Below the pieces are notes generated by a model that was given only the letters and a program-made list of their open reading frames with translations, was not told the origin of the DNA and made no database searches. From positions 68,775,092 to 68,839,091 of the forward strand of contig CM070905.1 of the NCBI GenBank assembly GCA_036417435.1: a DNA stretch of 64,000 nt. The letters are read 5' to 3'. Shown here piece by piece: positions 12,553 through 24,742 of the stretch. This DNA is from Inia geoffrensis. Its lineage: Eukaryota; Chordata; Mammalia; Artiodactyla; Iniidae. Made by a program: the position numbers and the translations under genes. Positions within the stretch are counted from its first letter, which is position 1, and each line of letters begins with the position of its first letter.

Positions 12553-12590
12553 TCAGTCTTTCTATGCTTTTTCTCTGCTTACAGGTATGT
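12553..12590 (+). promoter_or_regulatory. Candidate recursive (zero-length exon) splice site
   Basis: A pyrimidine-rich tract leads into TCTCTGCTTACAG|GTATGT, with the junction at 12584|12585. A strong 3' acceptor is directly followed by a good 5' donor, with nothing between. This is the arrangement of ratchet points in very long vertebrate neuronal-gene introns. The sequence shows the juxtaposition; use in splicing is inference and needs a plus-strand host transcript. Confidence 0.35.
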
Positions 12591-14398
12591 TGACCAATTC
12601 TTTTATGCTGGCTCAACTTATGTTCCCAAAATGAGTGCCAAAATTTCAGGTGTCACAAAAGAATCCATCAGAGAGAAGACTTTTATTTTGCCTCTACTTT
12701 TCCTTGCTATCAGTGAGAATAACAGTCTTTTCCAGAATCCTCCTTGCAGATTTTTCCTCATCTTTATTGAGCCAGAAGTGAACCACATGTTTGAGCCATC
12801 AGCATGAAAACTGAATTATAATCATAGGCTTAGCTGAACAAAATTAGCCCCTGGTATGTACATTCTGAAATATATGACCTTCTCTTTAGTATATGGCTAT
12901 CCAGTGTCTGAGCAGAATTGGAGTTCTGTTAACAAGAAAAATGAGAAATGGCTGTAAAGTCTACACACGTTCTACCCCATTCTGTATTCTTCTCTCTATG
13001 CAAGCTGACATTGGCCGACATGTGCAACTGCTTTGCAATGAGGCATCATTTAGGAAACTGACCATCTCTTAACAGAAAGACTCTTCATCCCTGGCTTTTC
13101 AAACACTTTTGAGTTTTATCAATTATGAGCATCACTATTATATGACTTTAGATTAACAAATATGATTAATATCTTATTAGTGCAGTGCTTATAACTCTAG
13201 TTCAACTGATAGTTTGTTGATGAGTATTGCAACCACCCTGTTTTATACGTTTATTCCACCAAATTTATCCCAAAAGCTTATTAATAAACCATGACATTTC
13301 CAGTCACTCTCATTTGCTATTGAATGCTAAATTGTACCCAAAAATATTTACTAAATTATCTTTTACCAGGTGTAACATTATCTTACCCAAAACGAGATTT
13401 CTCCTTAAAATTCCATTTTATCATTTCCCTCAATCGTAATACCCCTAAGATCTACATTTTAAGTTTTCTTAATGCTAATAACCCTAAATCCTATGATTTA
13501 AATATGAAGCGCAATTGACATAAAATATTAATTCAATTATTCACTTAAAATCTTCTTCAAATCATCATAAGAGAGTACGCCTTAGTTTTCTTTGCCAGGA
13601 GAGCCATTAGCACCTGAATAGCATAAAAATTTTCAAGTAACATGTGAAATGTGAAATTTTACTTTCCAAAGCAAAGCCCTAAGCCAATGAGGAGGTATTA
13701 AGCATTATTAGCCTTACTTTATCAGTGACACAGGGCAACAAGATTTGCCACAATAAAACTGGAGAACAAGGTCAACCTGCGTATAATAACCAACTCTATT
13801 CTTAATTCTCTTAGTCACAAAAATATGATTAATGCAGCAAATGCAGGCTTGTTACCTGATTATTATCCCTTCTGGGTATGACATAATTCTGTCTGTCTCT
13901 TTACAAATATATTCCATGTGTGATGTTGATCCAGTGCTCTGCAAAACACACCAGGAAGGCATTAAAGTCTCTTTGCTCAAGAGAAAAAAATCATTAGATT
14001 TATGCAAGCACTGAAAATGGAGATTTATATTATTAAATGTCATAAGCCATTTTGGAGAGGGTTCTGGTTTTTCCAAGTACGACACCATAATTGTCCTAAG
14101 AGGGAGACAAAGAATGGGAAAAACAGTGATTACTTGATCCTTCAAAAGGCAATGGCTCTTGGATCTAAAAAATGGATTACTATATCTTAATTTTCTGGTG
14201 ATGTACTTTGGGTTTATTTCATTTATTTTGTATTTTGGGTTATGTTTTGTTGAACATATGCAATATGAAAGGTTGTATTTAGTCCCATAAGTTGGGCTCA
14301 GCTCTATCCTTAGTGTCAAAGTCTGAAGTCAATGGGTAATTGCTATGAGAATGCTGCTTCTAACCTCTCCATCATGGAATGGATTTATTATGTTACAG
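12591..14398. other. Unassigned sequence
   Basis: No repeat family or coding region recognised. A 155-residue open frame on the minus strand (13852-14319) has no family features and overlaps AT-rich sequence; I regard it as chance. Confidence 0.5.
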
Positions 14399-14467
14399 CT
14401 TCTGAAAGTGGGGGAAAAGACAAAGACAGAGGAAATGAAAACATCTGAAGACCCTCTAGATCAGCAG
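14399..14467 (+). other. Candidate 69-bp cassette exon
   Basis: A fragment bounded by an acceptor-like ttattatgttacag (ends 14398) and a strong donor cag|GTATGC (14465-14473). It is 69 bp, exactly 23 codons. Phase 0 is open throughout and the other two phases contain stops. The predicted peptide begins LLKVGEKTKTEE, ends SEDPLDQQ and is hydrophilic and charged. The upstream pyrimidine tract is weak, although a CTAAC branch-point-like sequence lies at 14360-14364. The surroundings look repeat-free. I do not recognise the peptide. It may belong to a large plus-strand gene whose intron fills the window, together with the recursive-type site at 12584, or may be coincidence. Confidence 0.3.
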
Positions 14468-16160
14468 GTATGCATTATCTCTATTTATACTGCTTAATAT
14501 ATAGTGATTGCATTTTTAAAGAAGCTCAACTGCCCTGTGAAAGGTCAACCTGCCACGGGTAGCACATCCTTAGTAGAACCTAGTGCTTCAAGACAAGTGA
14601 TACATATTGGCAGAAGAATAACAAAGGGTGGACTATTATCACTTGGAAGCATTTCTCAGAGGGTTAAAGACAGGTTGTCTTGCTTTGTGAAATCTGCACT
14701 TACGGATTTAAGTTATGCACCTTGAAAAATCTGCACTTATGGATTAAGAACTGCCTATCAAACTTTTCTGTATGGAAACAATGATTTCTTAGAATCCTGA
14801 AAATAAGTTCCTCAATAAAATGATGAATAACACTTTATAATGAACAAAACCTTATGATTGCATTATTAGGCAGAAATAAGTTATTTTCAGGAAAAAATTT
14901 ACAGGAAATTGTAAATATGAAGGTAAAGTAGTATTCCTGTTTTACACAACAGATTAAAGGTCACAGGCCTAGAGGTCCAGAGCCATACTAAAAAGGCAAT
15001 TAAAGTTCAACAAAATCTACCAAAATTTCATAGCAGTTGTCCTTCTGAATTTGATTTAGCAGATCACTGTATATTGTAAGAATTCAAGTGGATTTGTTGA
15101 GGTATATACAAGTGGAAAGTCAATATCTAAAAAAAAGGTAAAAATTCAAAATAAAACATAAGTGAATAGACAAACAATTCTTATGAACACTGAAATAACG
15201 TAATTAGGTGGGGTTTGTTTATAAAACGCTTTTTCTCTGTAAAATCAAAGGTTTCTGTAAATCAAATGTTCTGATTTTTAAGTGTACTTTTCCCATAAAA
15301 AGTTTTAAATTAACTTTGCTTTTGATTTTTAAAATATTTTCTATGGATTTTTTAAAATGTAGAAGTTAACAAATAAATCTAAGGAAGAAAACATGAATCA
15401 CCCATAAGCAGTATACGAAAAATTATCTTTTCTCTGATTATCCTGTAGGAAACTAAAAAAGGCACTAAGAAAAATATAACGTTATTAACCATTACTGTTT
15501 TGTTTTGGCAGAAGACTGCTCTATCCAAACATGTGGGGCTTTTTATAAATTATTTTCTTCGGTAGATGTTAAGGGTTTTGAAAAGATCAACAGTCAATAA
15601 ACTCAGTTAATTTAATTTACATTTATCAATTCATGTACTTCACTTGTTCATTCGTAAGTCGCAAGTGGAGGTTTCTCTCACCAAAGAAGATATGAGAGAA
15701 CTGACTACCAAAGAAGAAAAGCTGGAAAGCATGTGACTCCAAAAGACATTTTGTTAACATTTCAGTTTTCTAAGTAATTAAAATATATATAAAATTGTTA
15801 TGAGATTTTTAACTGAAATTACTATTCCAAATGGGAAAGGATCACAATAAATGAGAATCAAGTTATTTTAAAATAACTGAAAATTAAATAATTGAAGAAT
15901 CGTTTACCCTCTAATATAGATGAGATTTATTTGAACTATTTCAGTTCTACTATACTAAGAAAACACATGAAAAAATTTTTACACACTTGTTTTCCAGGTC
16001 TCCAAATTTTTCAAAAATCATTCTTCATATCTTACTGTGACAAGATGTAGCTACAACATTTATATAAATCTATGTGTTTTTACATTTATGGGAAAGCCAC
16101 AGTATAGTTGTCACTTTATGCTTTTGTTAAATTGAATAAAACTGTAAATTATTAACTAAC
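14468..16160. other. Unassigned AT-rich sequence with a diverged 37-bp tandem
   Basis: aaatctgcactta(c/t)ggatt recurs at 14690 and 14727 (period 37). Otherwise AT-rich with no recognised element. Confidence 0.45.
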
Positions 16161-16395
16161 GGTAATAACTACTATTCATTGAGGATATTCTATGGCAGAC
16201 TATACCAGGTACTTCACCTACAGTTGAAGTCACAACAAACCAATGATATGGATAATGTAAGAGGAAACTAGAGATCAGAGATGTAGAGTGATTCACCCAA
16301 AGTCATTCCGTTGGTCAGAAACAACCAAGTTTGAACCCAAGTCTATTTGATTCCATTTTGTACTCTCAATAGTAATTATATATCACCTTGCCAGC
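16161..16395 (+). repeat. MIR SINE
   Basis: Blocks in MIR order: 'taataactactattcattgag', 'ggtacttcacctaca', 'gaggaaactagagatcag', 'agtgattcacccaaagtca', 'gtttgaacccaagtct'. Old and diverged. Confidence 0.75.
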
Positions 16396-16679
16396 TAATA
16401 CTCTTGCCACTTTCATAGCAAGCAATGTAATGGATTATAAAAGAAAAAAAGTTATGTAGAAATCTGTTTAAGAGGCTTTGTTTAAATTTCATTCAAAATA
16501 TTTTGTTGGCATAACGTGAAGCCACACTCCAACTACTGATAGAGGTTTTATACGAGAGAACCAGCTATACAGGGCTAACATTTCTATCATTTATTATTTA
16601 TATACTGCTTTCCTCCAAAAGCAATTTGAGGCATTTCTAAAATTGACAAAATTAAGACATTTGTAATAGTTTTTAACAT

Positions 16680-16774
16680 CCTAACTAATGTGACAGAGTA
16701 AAGACTGGCTGATCCTGGAATTTCCTAACTAATATGGCAGAGTAAAGACTGGCTGATCCTGGAATTTCCTAACT
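16680..16774 (+). repeat. 44-bp tandem repeat, 2.2 copies
   Basis: The unit starting cctaactaat begins at 16680 and 16724, with a partial third at 16768. The two full units differ at only a few positions. A local duplication of otherwise unique sequence. Confidence 0.85.
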
Positions 16775-16789
16775 CAAAAACTAACAAAA

Positions 16790-18180
16790 TTAATTGACGA
16801 GGATATCTGGGTTGTGTGTTTTCCAGAAGCAAAAGGATCCAAACGCACTGGGGAAAAATTCAAAGCTCAAAAATATCTCAAAAAAGGATAGAACATATTC
16901 CAACCAGGTGGTGTAAGCCCTGTAACAGAACTCCTGACAAACTGCCAGTTCCCAAACTGAATACATAGTTCTAACTTAGCACTTGTGACCCTAACCCACT
17001 CCCACCTTCCCCTGCACAAATACTGGCCCATGCTCAGGCTCTTGGAACACCAAAGAGAACATACAATTTATATCTCTCAAATAAAATGTTAGGTACAAAC
17101 AAGTCTTAGATAATGTAGTAAAGAGAGTTAAGGAGAATTTAACCATACCGTATCAGGAAAACAAACCATTAATAAAATTGTTTGAGTTAGAAATGAGTGA
17201 AAGGAGAAGAGGCAGAATGACATCTACTCACAACACTCTAAGAAGGTAAACTAAAGACCACAAAGTGATGAAATAGTCAATTTTGAGATTAAACAAAACT
17301 CAGACACACAAAAATAACCCTACTAATGTTATGGTTGTTTCCACAGAAGAATTTAAAGACAGCGTATTTTTAATGAAATGAGATATTAAACACGAGATGA
17401 TTAAAGTGCCAAATTAAATGAATAGGAGGATTTTAGACTTAAAGGAACAAAATCATGAACCAAGCCAACAATACTACAAAAGCAATGAGCGTGAGACAAG
17501 AAAGTGAATAAAAATGGCTGAAATAAAATGGCACAAAGGACTTAAAAATTACAGTGAATGCCAAATAGTGGAAGAAGAACTAATTAAGATAACTAGAAAG
17601 AATATAGTGGGCAAGGAGGACACAGATTATCCAGTATCAGGATAATCTGTCTCTCTTTGGTAGACCACCCAACACCTGGAATAGAAAAAAATTATTAAAG
17701 GCTATGACAGAATAACATTTTCTTCCAATGAAGGAAGAATAAAATAAGTATATTGAAAAGGCATGTGGTGTTACTAAAATAAAAATGATTGGATTATTGA
17801 GGAAACATTATACAATGAGACACACCCTGGTTAAAATGCTGTTATTTTCAAGATAAGAAAATAATTTTTCAGGTCACTGCACACAAGAGTAAGAGGGAGA
17901 GAGGCTGTGGGGAGTGGGAGAGAGAAAATCAGACTGGTCTAGGACTTCTCATCAGTATCCAATATCATGAGACAAAAGACTAAAGACTGAAATATTCCAG
18001 GGGAAAAAAAAACATGATCCAACTTTTTTATCCTCAGTTTAGCTGTCCTTACAGTATAAAATTAATAGGCAGATATTGCTAAACTGAGAATAAGTCAAGG
18101 TAAATAGAACATATGATCCCGTGCTTAAAAGATAAAATGTGATGAAATTCAATCAATTTAGGAATTAAACTTTAAGAGCC
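16790..18180 (+). repeat. Degraded LINE, HAL1/L1-5'-like
   Basis: Long A-rich sequence with coiled-coil-like lysine/glutamate codon runs (e.g. 17180-17620). It ends with a 'tatcctcagtttagctgtccttac' segment reminiscent of HAL1/old L1 ORF1 regions. No frame survives. The assignment rests on compositional and patchy similarity, so it is weak. Confidence 0.35.
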
Positions 18181-18242
18181 AGAGAATGGCTCACCAGACC
18201 CAATTTCTTTCCATTTACCACAGTCAGCCAAAGAAATGTACT

Positions 18243-18470
18243 AGATTGGGGTCAATAAACTTTCTGAAAAGGGTCACACAGCAAATATTTTAGGCTTGGC
18301 AGGCTTTAGGGTCTCTGATGCAAGTATTTTACTGTGCTATTTTAGTTAACATTAGCCAGAAAGAATACGTAAATAGATGGGTATGGCTGAATCTCAATAA
18401 AAATGTATTTACAGAAACAGACAGCATGTTGTATGGGGCCTGTGGGCTGTGATTTGTCAAAGCATGGGTT
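18243..18470 (+). mobile_element. hAT-Charlie-type MITE remnant (MER58-like)
   Basis: Matches the well-known order 'aataaactttctgaaaagggtcac', 'gcaaatattttaggcttggc', 'aatctcaataaaaatgtatttacag', 'gggcctgtgggctgtgatttg'. This is a non-autonomous DNA transposon remnant; the family number is from memory. Confidence 0.7.
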
Positions 18471-19113
18471 AGATGCTGGCCACTTCCCTACTAGCCTGGG
18501 CCGCTAGTGAGGAGAGCTAGAGGAAGAGCCTCAGTAACACACCAAAGAAATGCGTCATGAATGAGAAATAAACCTAGTTTTAATCTGAGATTTTGGCTTT
18601 TTTTTTTTAAGTCAGCATAATCCACTCTGTCCTGCATGATAAAAATGAGAGTGTGAATTGGTGCAAACATTTTGTAAAGTAAACTGAGCAGTAAGAAGAA
18701 CACAGAGATCCCAAAGGTGAAACGAGATACAGAATAATAGGTGTGTACAGTCATACTTTAAGTGTAACTAAGTGTCCAATTTGCGTCATCAATGTACATT
18801 AATTAAATCCGTAGTAGAGATTATAATCTCTAAATAATTCTAAATGTTTATATTATTATATTCTGTAATTTCCAGCTATAAACTGCAAATCGTTACAATT
18901 TTTAGCTACCTGGCCATAGGTGTATCACTGTGATAGTTAAATTATAAGGTGATATGTTGAAGAAAACCTGAGTCACTGAAATTTTCATCTGCTCTGTCAT
19001 TAATAATTTCCTACTACATTGAAATATACATGATGTGGTGAATACAGTACATGTTCTCTTTTACTAACTAGGGATATGAGCATTGTAGTATATTTAAACG
19101 TGTTTGTTGTGTT
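18471..19113. other. Unassigned sequence
   Basis: No element recognised. The 87-residue minus-strand frame at 18491-18754 has no family features. Confidence 0.45.
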
Positions 19114-19126
19114 CCTACTGATTTTT

Positions 19127-19339
19127 TTTTTTTTTTTTTTTTTTTTTGCGGTACGCAGGCCTCTCACTGCTGTGGCCTCTCCCGTTGAGGAGCACAGGCT
19201 CCAGACGCGCAGCCCTAGCGGCCATGGCTCACGGGCCCAGCCGCTCCGCGGCATGTGGGATCCTCCCGGACCGGGGCATGAACCCGTGTCCCCTGCATCG
19301 GCAGGCGAACTCTCAACCACTGTGCCACCAGGGAAGCCC
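19127..19339 (-). mobile_element. CHR-type tRNA SINE, short class
   Basis: Reverse-oriented copy with a long poly(T) start on the + strand and the head complement ...ccaccagggaagccc at the right. The target duplication cctactgattttt is at 19114-19126 and 19340-19352. Near consensus, hence young. Confidence 0.95.
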
Positions 19340-19352
19340 CCTACTGATTTTT

Positions 19353-21229
19353 ATATTTTTTCATTTTAGACTCGTTTCACAGGCTCTGTAGTTAACTCGA
19401 TTTTTCAATGTTTCTGTGGGATTCTGGTAAATCTACATCCGAATACTTATGTGATAAATTTTATTGAAAATACCCGTTTTCTCACAGTTCCTCATTTAAA
19501 GGACACTTACGTATGTTGAGCTGTACTTATTCTCCTGTAGGAGTGTTAATATCATTGCCTATTCTATCTTAATCAGCTTTCTTCTCAAATGCAAGATTAC
19601 AAATTGTATAATATGTGCTTCACTTTTAATTTGTGTTTTCACTTATACTCATAGGAAATGGAGGTGGAGAATCAATGCGGTAATCCAGTCTGGCTGGTAG
19701 AAAACAAATTTCCTCCTTAATTGCTTAATTCTTCATTTACTTTGTTTAGACACAGCTAAATTACACATAAATGAGACAGACAGTCATGACCATGTTAAGG
19801 ACATGTGGTTTTGTTTGTTTCTTCAGGGTAAATTACTGACATTCAGAGCTGGCTGCAACATAAAAACATCAGTGAAGCAATTACTATACAATTAATTTTT
19901 TTTTTGAAACTCAGGCAGGATACCCTCAGATATTATTGATGGAGGCTGCTAATTCTGATACTCCCCCTGGGAACTCTCACCAAATAAGATGTGTTCAGTA
20001 TGTCTTCAATCTACACTCAGCAGCAGCAGTAAAGGATATATTAATCTAAGACATCTCCATAAACAAATCAATGAACCAGAGGACTCAAGCAAATTTGTAT
20101 ATACCTTGCTCCAGTAACACATTTCACTGGCTGTACTTTTAAGTATCTCATTAGCTGTCCATTTAGGATAAGACATTATCTTCCCCCCCAGGTGGTTCAC
20201 CCTATGTGCTCCACGGTGACAGAATGTCATTATAAAGGTTGCAGGGATGCACAATCCTTTAGCTACACTGCCAAAAAGGTGTTTCTGATAATGCAAGAAG
20301 CCATTCAAGTAAAACTTCAGAATAATTGGTTTTCCTGTGCAAGTTTTGAATCTTAATTATCAGTCTCTCTAGGTTTTTAGCACAATGGAAAGATTACCTG
20401 ATAAAGCACTGGCTTTCTTCTTTTATAGATTGACCACCAAAAATTTTAATAATAAAAATCATCATAATGTATAAATTTGTTACAAGGAAAATATTACATG
20501 TACTTGAGGTATTTTTCAAGGGATGTTCTCAGTATTTTTTCTTTTTTAACATGAAAATTGATGCTCATGAAAGAAGCAATAGTTATAATTATCAGTCCAC
20601 CTCCTCACACATGAAAGCTAGTAAAGATGTAAAAATTAGAGATGGCACCCTTATTACAGCATTTCAGTACAAAAGCAGGGATGAGCATCGAAATTAGATG
20701 AGAAGGGGCAGGGATCTTTTATTTCAGGTGGAACTGCAGGATGAGAAGGCATTATCGTCATTATACTGGGGAAGTTATTCTTCAAATACATGTTCTTTGA
20801 AGACACATAGGTCTCAGGGATTTGGATAACAATTTCGTTCTTAATGCTGCAGCTACTAGTAAAGCTACTCATAAAGCAATGTTGAGTTAAATTCCTTCAG
20901 ATTATTTTTAAAATAAATTAAATTACCAATACAATAAGAAAAAATCACGTGTCACTGAAAAAAAGGAACACTAGGAAAACCAAAAAAATATACTGTCAAT
21001 AGAGTAATGGTCAGTTCCTGGTCCTATTATGCAAATCTGCAAAATATTTTTCTTCACCCTACAGTCTCTCTTTAGAAAATGTGTGATTTGGTTAGCTCTC
21101 TAGACAGAAAAATGCAAATTTATTTTCAGCTTAGATCTTACTAGCCAGCTCTTCCGCAAACTAATAATAGTTGAGCAAATCTGGTATTTTTACCAACATT
21201 CTGCCTCAATAAATGGGACCATCATTATC
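19353..21229. other. Unassigned AT-rich sequence
   Basis: Nothing recognised. Open frames of up to 100 residues are scattered on both strands without family features. Confidence 0.45.
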
Positions 21230-22260
21230 CTATTTACCTAAGTTACAACATTGGGAGAAATCCTAGATTCTTCCCTAATTCAACTTATCCCCTACCATCC
21301 AGTTGACCATTTTAACTCCTAAGTATTTGCTGAGACGTGAAATAATAAAGTGACCCTAACGCAGCGGCTTTAGGTTGCCTGGTTAAAAAGCCAGCTCTAA
21401 TTTTTAGTGTTTCTAAAATCTTGAACAAGTTACTCAAACGTTGTAAGGATTAATTTCCCCTTTTTTTTTCAAGTGAAGATAAAAATAGGTCTAACCTTAT
21501 ATGGCTGTCATAGGATTATGTGATATGATTTATGTAATAAATTTGCCACCAAACAGATCAAATAATAAGTACTTAAAGTGTTATCTGTAATCATCATCAG
21601 CAAGAGCAGCAGAAACAGCATCACCATCCTCATCGGCATCACTATCTCCGGCACCATCATCATTATCATAATCATCATTTTGAATCTATTCCTCGCTCTA
21701 TTCACACTTCCTCTGTCTTAATCCAATCTCTAGCTGCTGACCTTTGGTTGATATGACACATTCCTATTAGCCTTCCTGTTTTCAAACTTACCACTCTTTG
21801 AAAGTAATTTTTTTTAATGAAAACTGATCATGTCTCTCCCCTACTTAAAATATATCAATAGCAAAACCCACCTCTTGAATATACAAGTTTTGATGGTTTG
21901 ATCATTATGTGTCTCACCTGACTCATCTCACATAATCCATCTATTAAAGAAACTATATTCCAAGTGGTTCAGAAGTGCAAGCACTGCTTAACATAAAATT
22001 CCATCCAGCCACAATCTCATCTTCACCTGAAGAAAACCTGCTATCTTTCCCTCTGTGGGGGCTCTCCATGTTCCCCCAGTATACATGTGTGCTTCTGTGT
22101 TTCCAAAGCAGCTCGTTCATACCTCTCTCATTCACGTCACTGTCTTGTAGTTAACTGTCCATCTTCCTAAGTAAACATCATGCTTCATAGTGGAGAGACT
22201 ATACATTATGTATATCTCATATCTCTAGTCCTTGCACAGTGCCTTAGGCATAGCTGAAAC
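21230..22260 (+). repeat. L2 LINE 3' region, interrupted
   Basis: Diverged L2 sequence (e.g. 'ctgatcatgtctctcccctactt' at 21825-21846 and 'gtccttgcacagtgccttaggcatag' at the 3' end, 22228-22253). It is interrupted by a MIR-like piece (about 21362-21575) and a CAT/ATC-rich simple repeat (21589-21690). Boundaries are approximate. Confidence 0.5.
21589..21690. repeat. CAT/ATC-rich imperfect microsatellite
   Basis: Interspersed cat/atc triplets, e.g. 'accatcatcattatcata'. In the minus strand it reads as a methionine/leucine-rich frame that is not a gene. Confidence 0.75.
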
Positions 22261-23737
22261 ATACATGATGGGAAATGAATGCTATTCTTTCAGCATTCTT
22301 TTTGTAAAGACTTCTTCTTATCCTTATCTTATTGTCTCCAACAAACTACATCAAATTATTACAAAAACCTACAGATGTAACATTCTCAGTGACTTACACA
22401 TCCAATCCCAATTCCTTCTGAAGCCACTAATATGCATCAGCTCCCAATTTATTTGTTCTCTACTTTCTCCTTTGTCTAGTGCACCTCTACATTATTTTGG
22501 AGTTGATCTTCCAAAGACAGAGGGGGGAATTCATTTACTCTCTCAAACTAAGACTTACCTATCAGTGTTTTTCTCCTGCTTTCCTCCTATTTGCTTCAAT
22601 ATACATTACTATTTGAATTTCCATTGCATGCACAAGTGAACACACACACACACACACAATCTTCGAGTCTAACTTCCTCCTCTTTTCTGATCTGACCCCT
22701 CTCTTAAATCTATGGCATTCTTCACTGTTTCTTCAGGTTGCAATGCTCTCATTCCACCAACTTTACTGGTCCAAACATTACCAGTAAGACACACAACTCT
22801 TAAACTCATGCTGAAAACAAGAACAAAAACTTTTCAATTCCTATTCCAATTATGTAATTGCAATTATGTAATTTCCTCAGGATCCTCAGAGAACTTCGTT
22901 ATTCTCTTAAGACACCTAGTATGTTCTACTTTTGACATTAACTTTTCAGCCTAAATGAGCTATCTACTTAAACTAGCTCCGCCATAAAAAGGCGGCCAAA
23001 AATGTTATTGTACTTTAGGCCAAATAAATTAAACCCTGCATGATTTTTAATTGTGTATTTTATTGAAAGCCATGGATAAGCAACTTTGCTTATCACTGGA
23101 AAGCTGATGTAAATACTTCAGGTATTATCAGTGTTTCAATCAGAGTAGTGGAATACTTTCTTGCCTTTTCTCTTGGCATTTTGGGTAACATCGACTTTTT
23201 TTTCCTAATAATACGATAATCTTATTTTTCTGCTGTTAGTGGCAATTTTCATCATGTCTGTATCAGGATGCAATTGTTCTGTAGTCAAGGTATCATTTTA
23301 CTACTCATAAATCATGACATAAATTTATCTCTCTTCCAAGTAGAGTACTGATTTCATTTAAAAGTACACATTAAAGTAGCTGATGAATATTTAATCAAAA
23401 CAAGGGTTCATGTTTCATGTAAATGAACACAACATGACGTTATGTATCTAGGATATGATATAACAGTATTGCACATTATTAGCATGTATTATTAGAAAGG
23501 TCTGGAGTGGGAGGTTGAAAACATGAGGCCATTTGTAAAGATGGGCTCACCAAGGTGGAAAGTTTCTTGATTTAGTTTGCTGTAAAGAGGAGTCTTAGAT
23601 ACTACCTGAATCAATTTAAACACACTGGACATACAAGCAGCAAAGTTTATTACTTTTGGTATTAACTTCACTTTATCTAGCATTTATAATCTTTTGATAG
23701 CTGTGAAATTACTTTGTACTTTAAAAAAATTACATCC
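22261..23737. other. Unassigned sequence with a short (CA)n
   Basis: Includes an AC dinucleotide run at about 22639-22659. The 135-residue plus frame at 22232-22639 is AT/C-rich with no recognisable domain. Confidence 0.45.
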
Positions 23738-24049
23738 AGGGCTTTCCTGGTGGTGCAGTGGTTAAGAATCCCCCTGCCAATGCAGGCGACATGGCTTTCA
23801 TCCCTGGTCGGGGAAGATCCCACATGCCGTGGAGCAACTAAGCCCACATGCCACAACTACTGAGCCTGTGCTCTACAGCCCACGAGTCACAACAACTGAA
23901 GCCCATGCACCGAGAGCCCGTGCTTCACAACAAGAGAAGCCACTTCAATGAGAAGCCCGCGCACCACAAAGAAGAGCAGCCCCCGCTCGTCACAACTAGA
24001 GAAAGCTCGCGCACAGCAACAAAGACTCAATGCACCCAAAAAAAAAAAG
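23738..24049 (+). mobile_element. CHR-type tRNA SINE, long class
   Basis: Contains the extra 'actgaagcccatgcaccgag' block and the 3' block with 'gcccccgctcgtcacaac' missing from short copies. It ends in poly(A). Possible imperfect target duplication ttacatcca / gtacctcca. Confidence 0.93.
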
Positions 24050-24742
24050 TACCTCCATTCTTTTAAGTCCTACATGCCAGAGATATCTCTTAAATATTCA
24101 CGTGAATTTAAATATTGGCTTTAAGAATTTGGAGCAGGGGGGAGAATAAAATTTTATCTTACAACAAGGGCTGGGCATCAATATTTTCTGGGCCTAAAAC
24201 TACATTTTTGGCGATGTAATCTTGCTAAACATGATTATTCTGTTTTTTAAAAATGATAACCTATTTCTTTCCAAAAAGGATTTTGAGGTTACTTGATCAC
24301 ATTGAAGCCATACCTGCAAACATATCTCTGCTTTAAGTATGCTTTTTTAAAAAAATTTTATTATTATTATTATTTTAACATCTTTATTGGAGTATAATTG
24401 CTTTACAATGGTGTGTTAGTTTCTGCTTTATAACAAAGTGAATCAGTTATACATATACATATGTGCCCATACCTCTTCCCTCTTGCATCTCCCTCCCTCC
24501 CACCCTCCCTATCCCACCCCTCTAGGTGGTCACAAAGCACCGAGCTGATCTCCCTGGGCTATGCGGCTGTTTCCCACTAGCTATCTGTTTTACGTTCGGT
24601 AGTGTATATATGTCCATGCCACTGTCTCACTTTGTCCCAGCTGACCCTTCCCCCTCCTCGTATCCTCAAGTCCATTCTCTAGTAGGTCTGCATCTTTACT
24701 CCTCTCTTGGCCCTAGGTTCTTCTGACCTTTTTTTTTTTTTT

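Noticed and set aside
13852..14319. 155-residue minus-strand frame
   Set aside because: No domain, no signal of codon bias, and it lies in AT-rich sequence without splice or promoter context.
21907..21920. Minus-strand CAG|GTGAGA donor
   Set aside because: Falls in L2 sequence with no matching acceptor.
22232..22639. 135-residue plus-strand frame
   Set aside because: C/T-rich sequence with no recognisable protein features.
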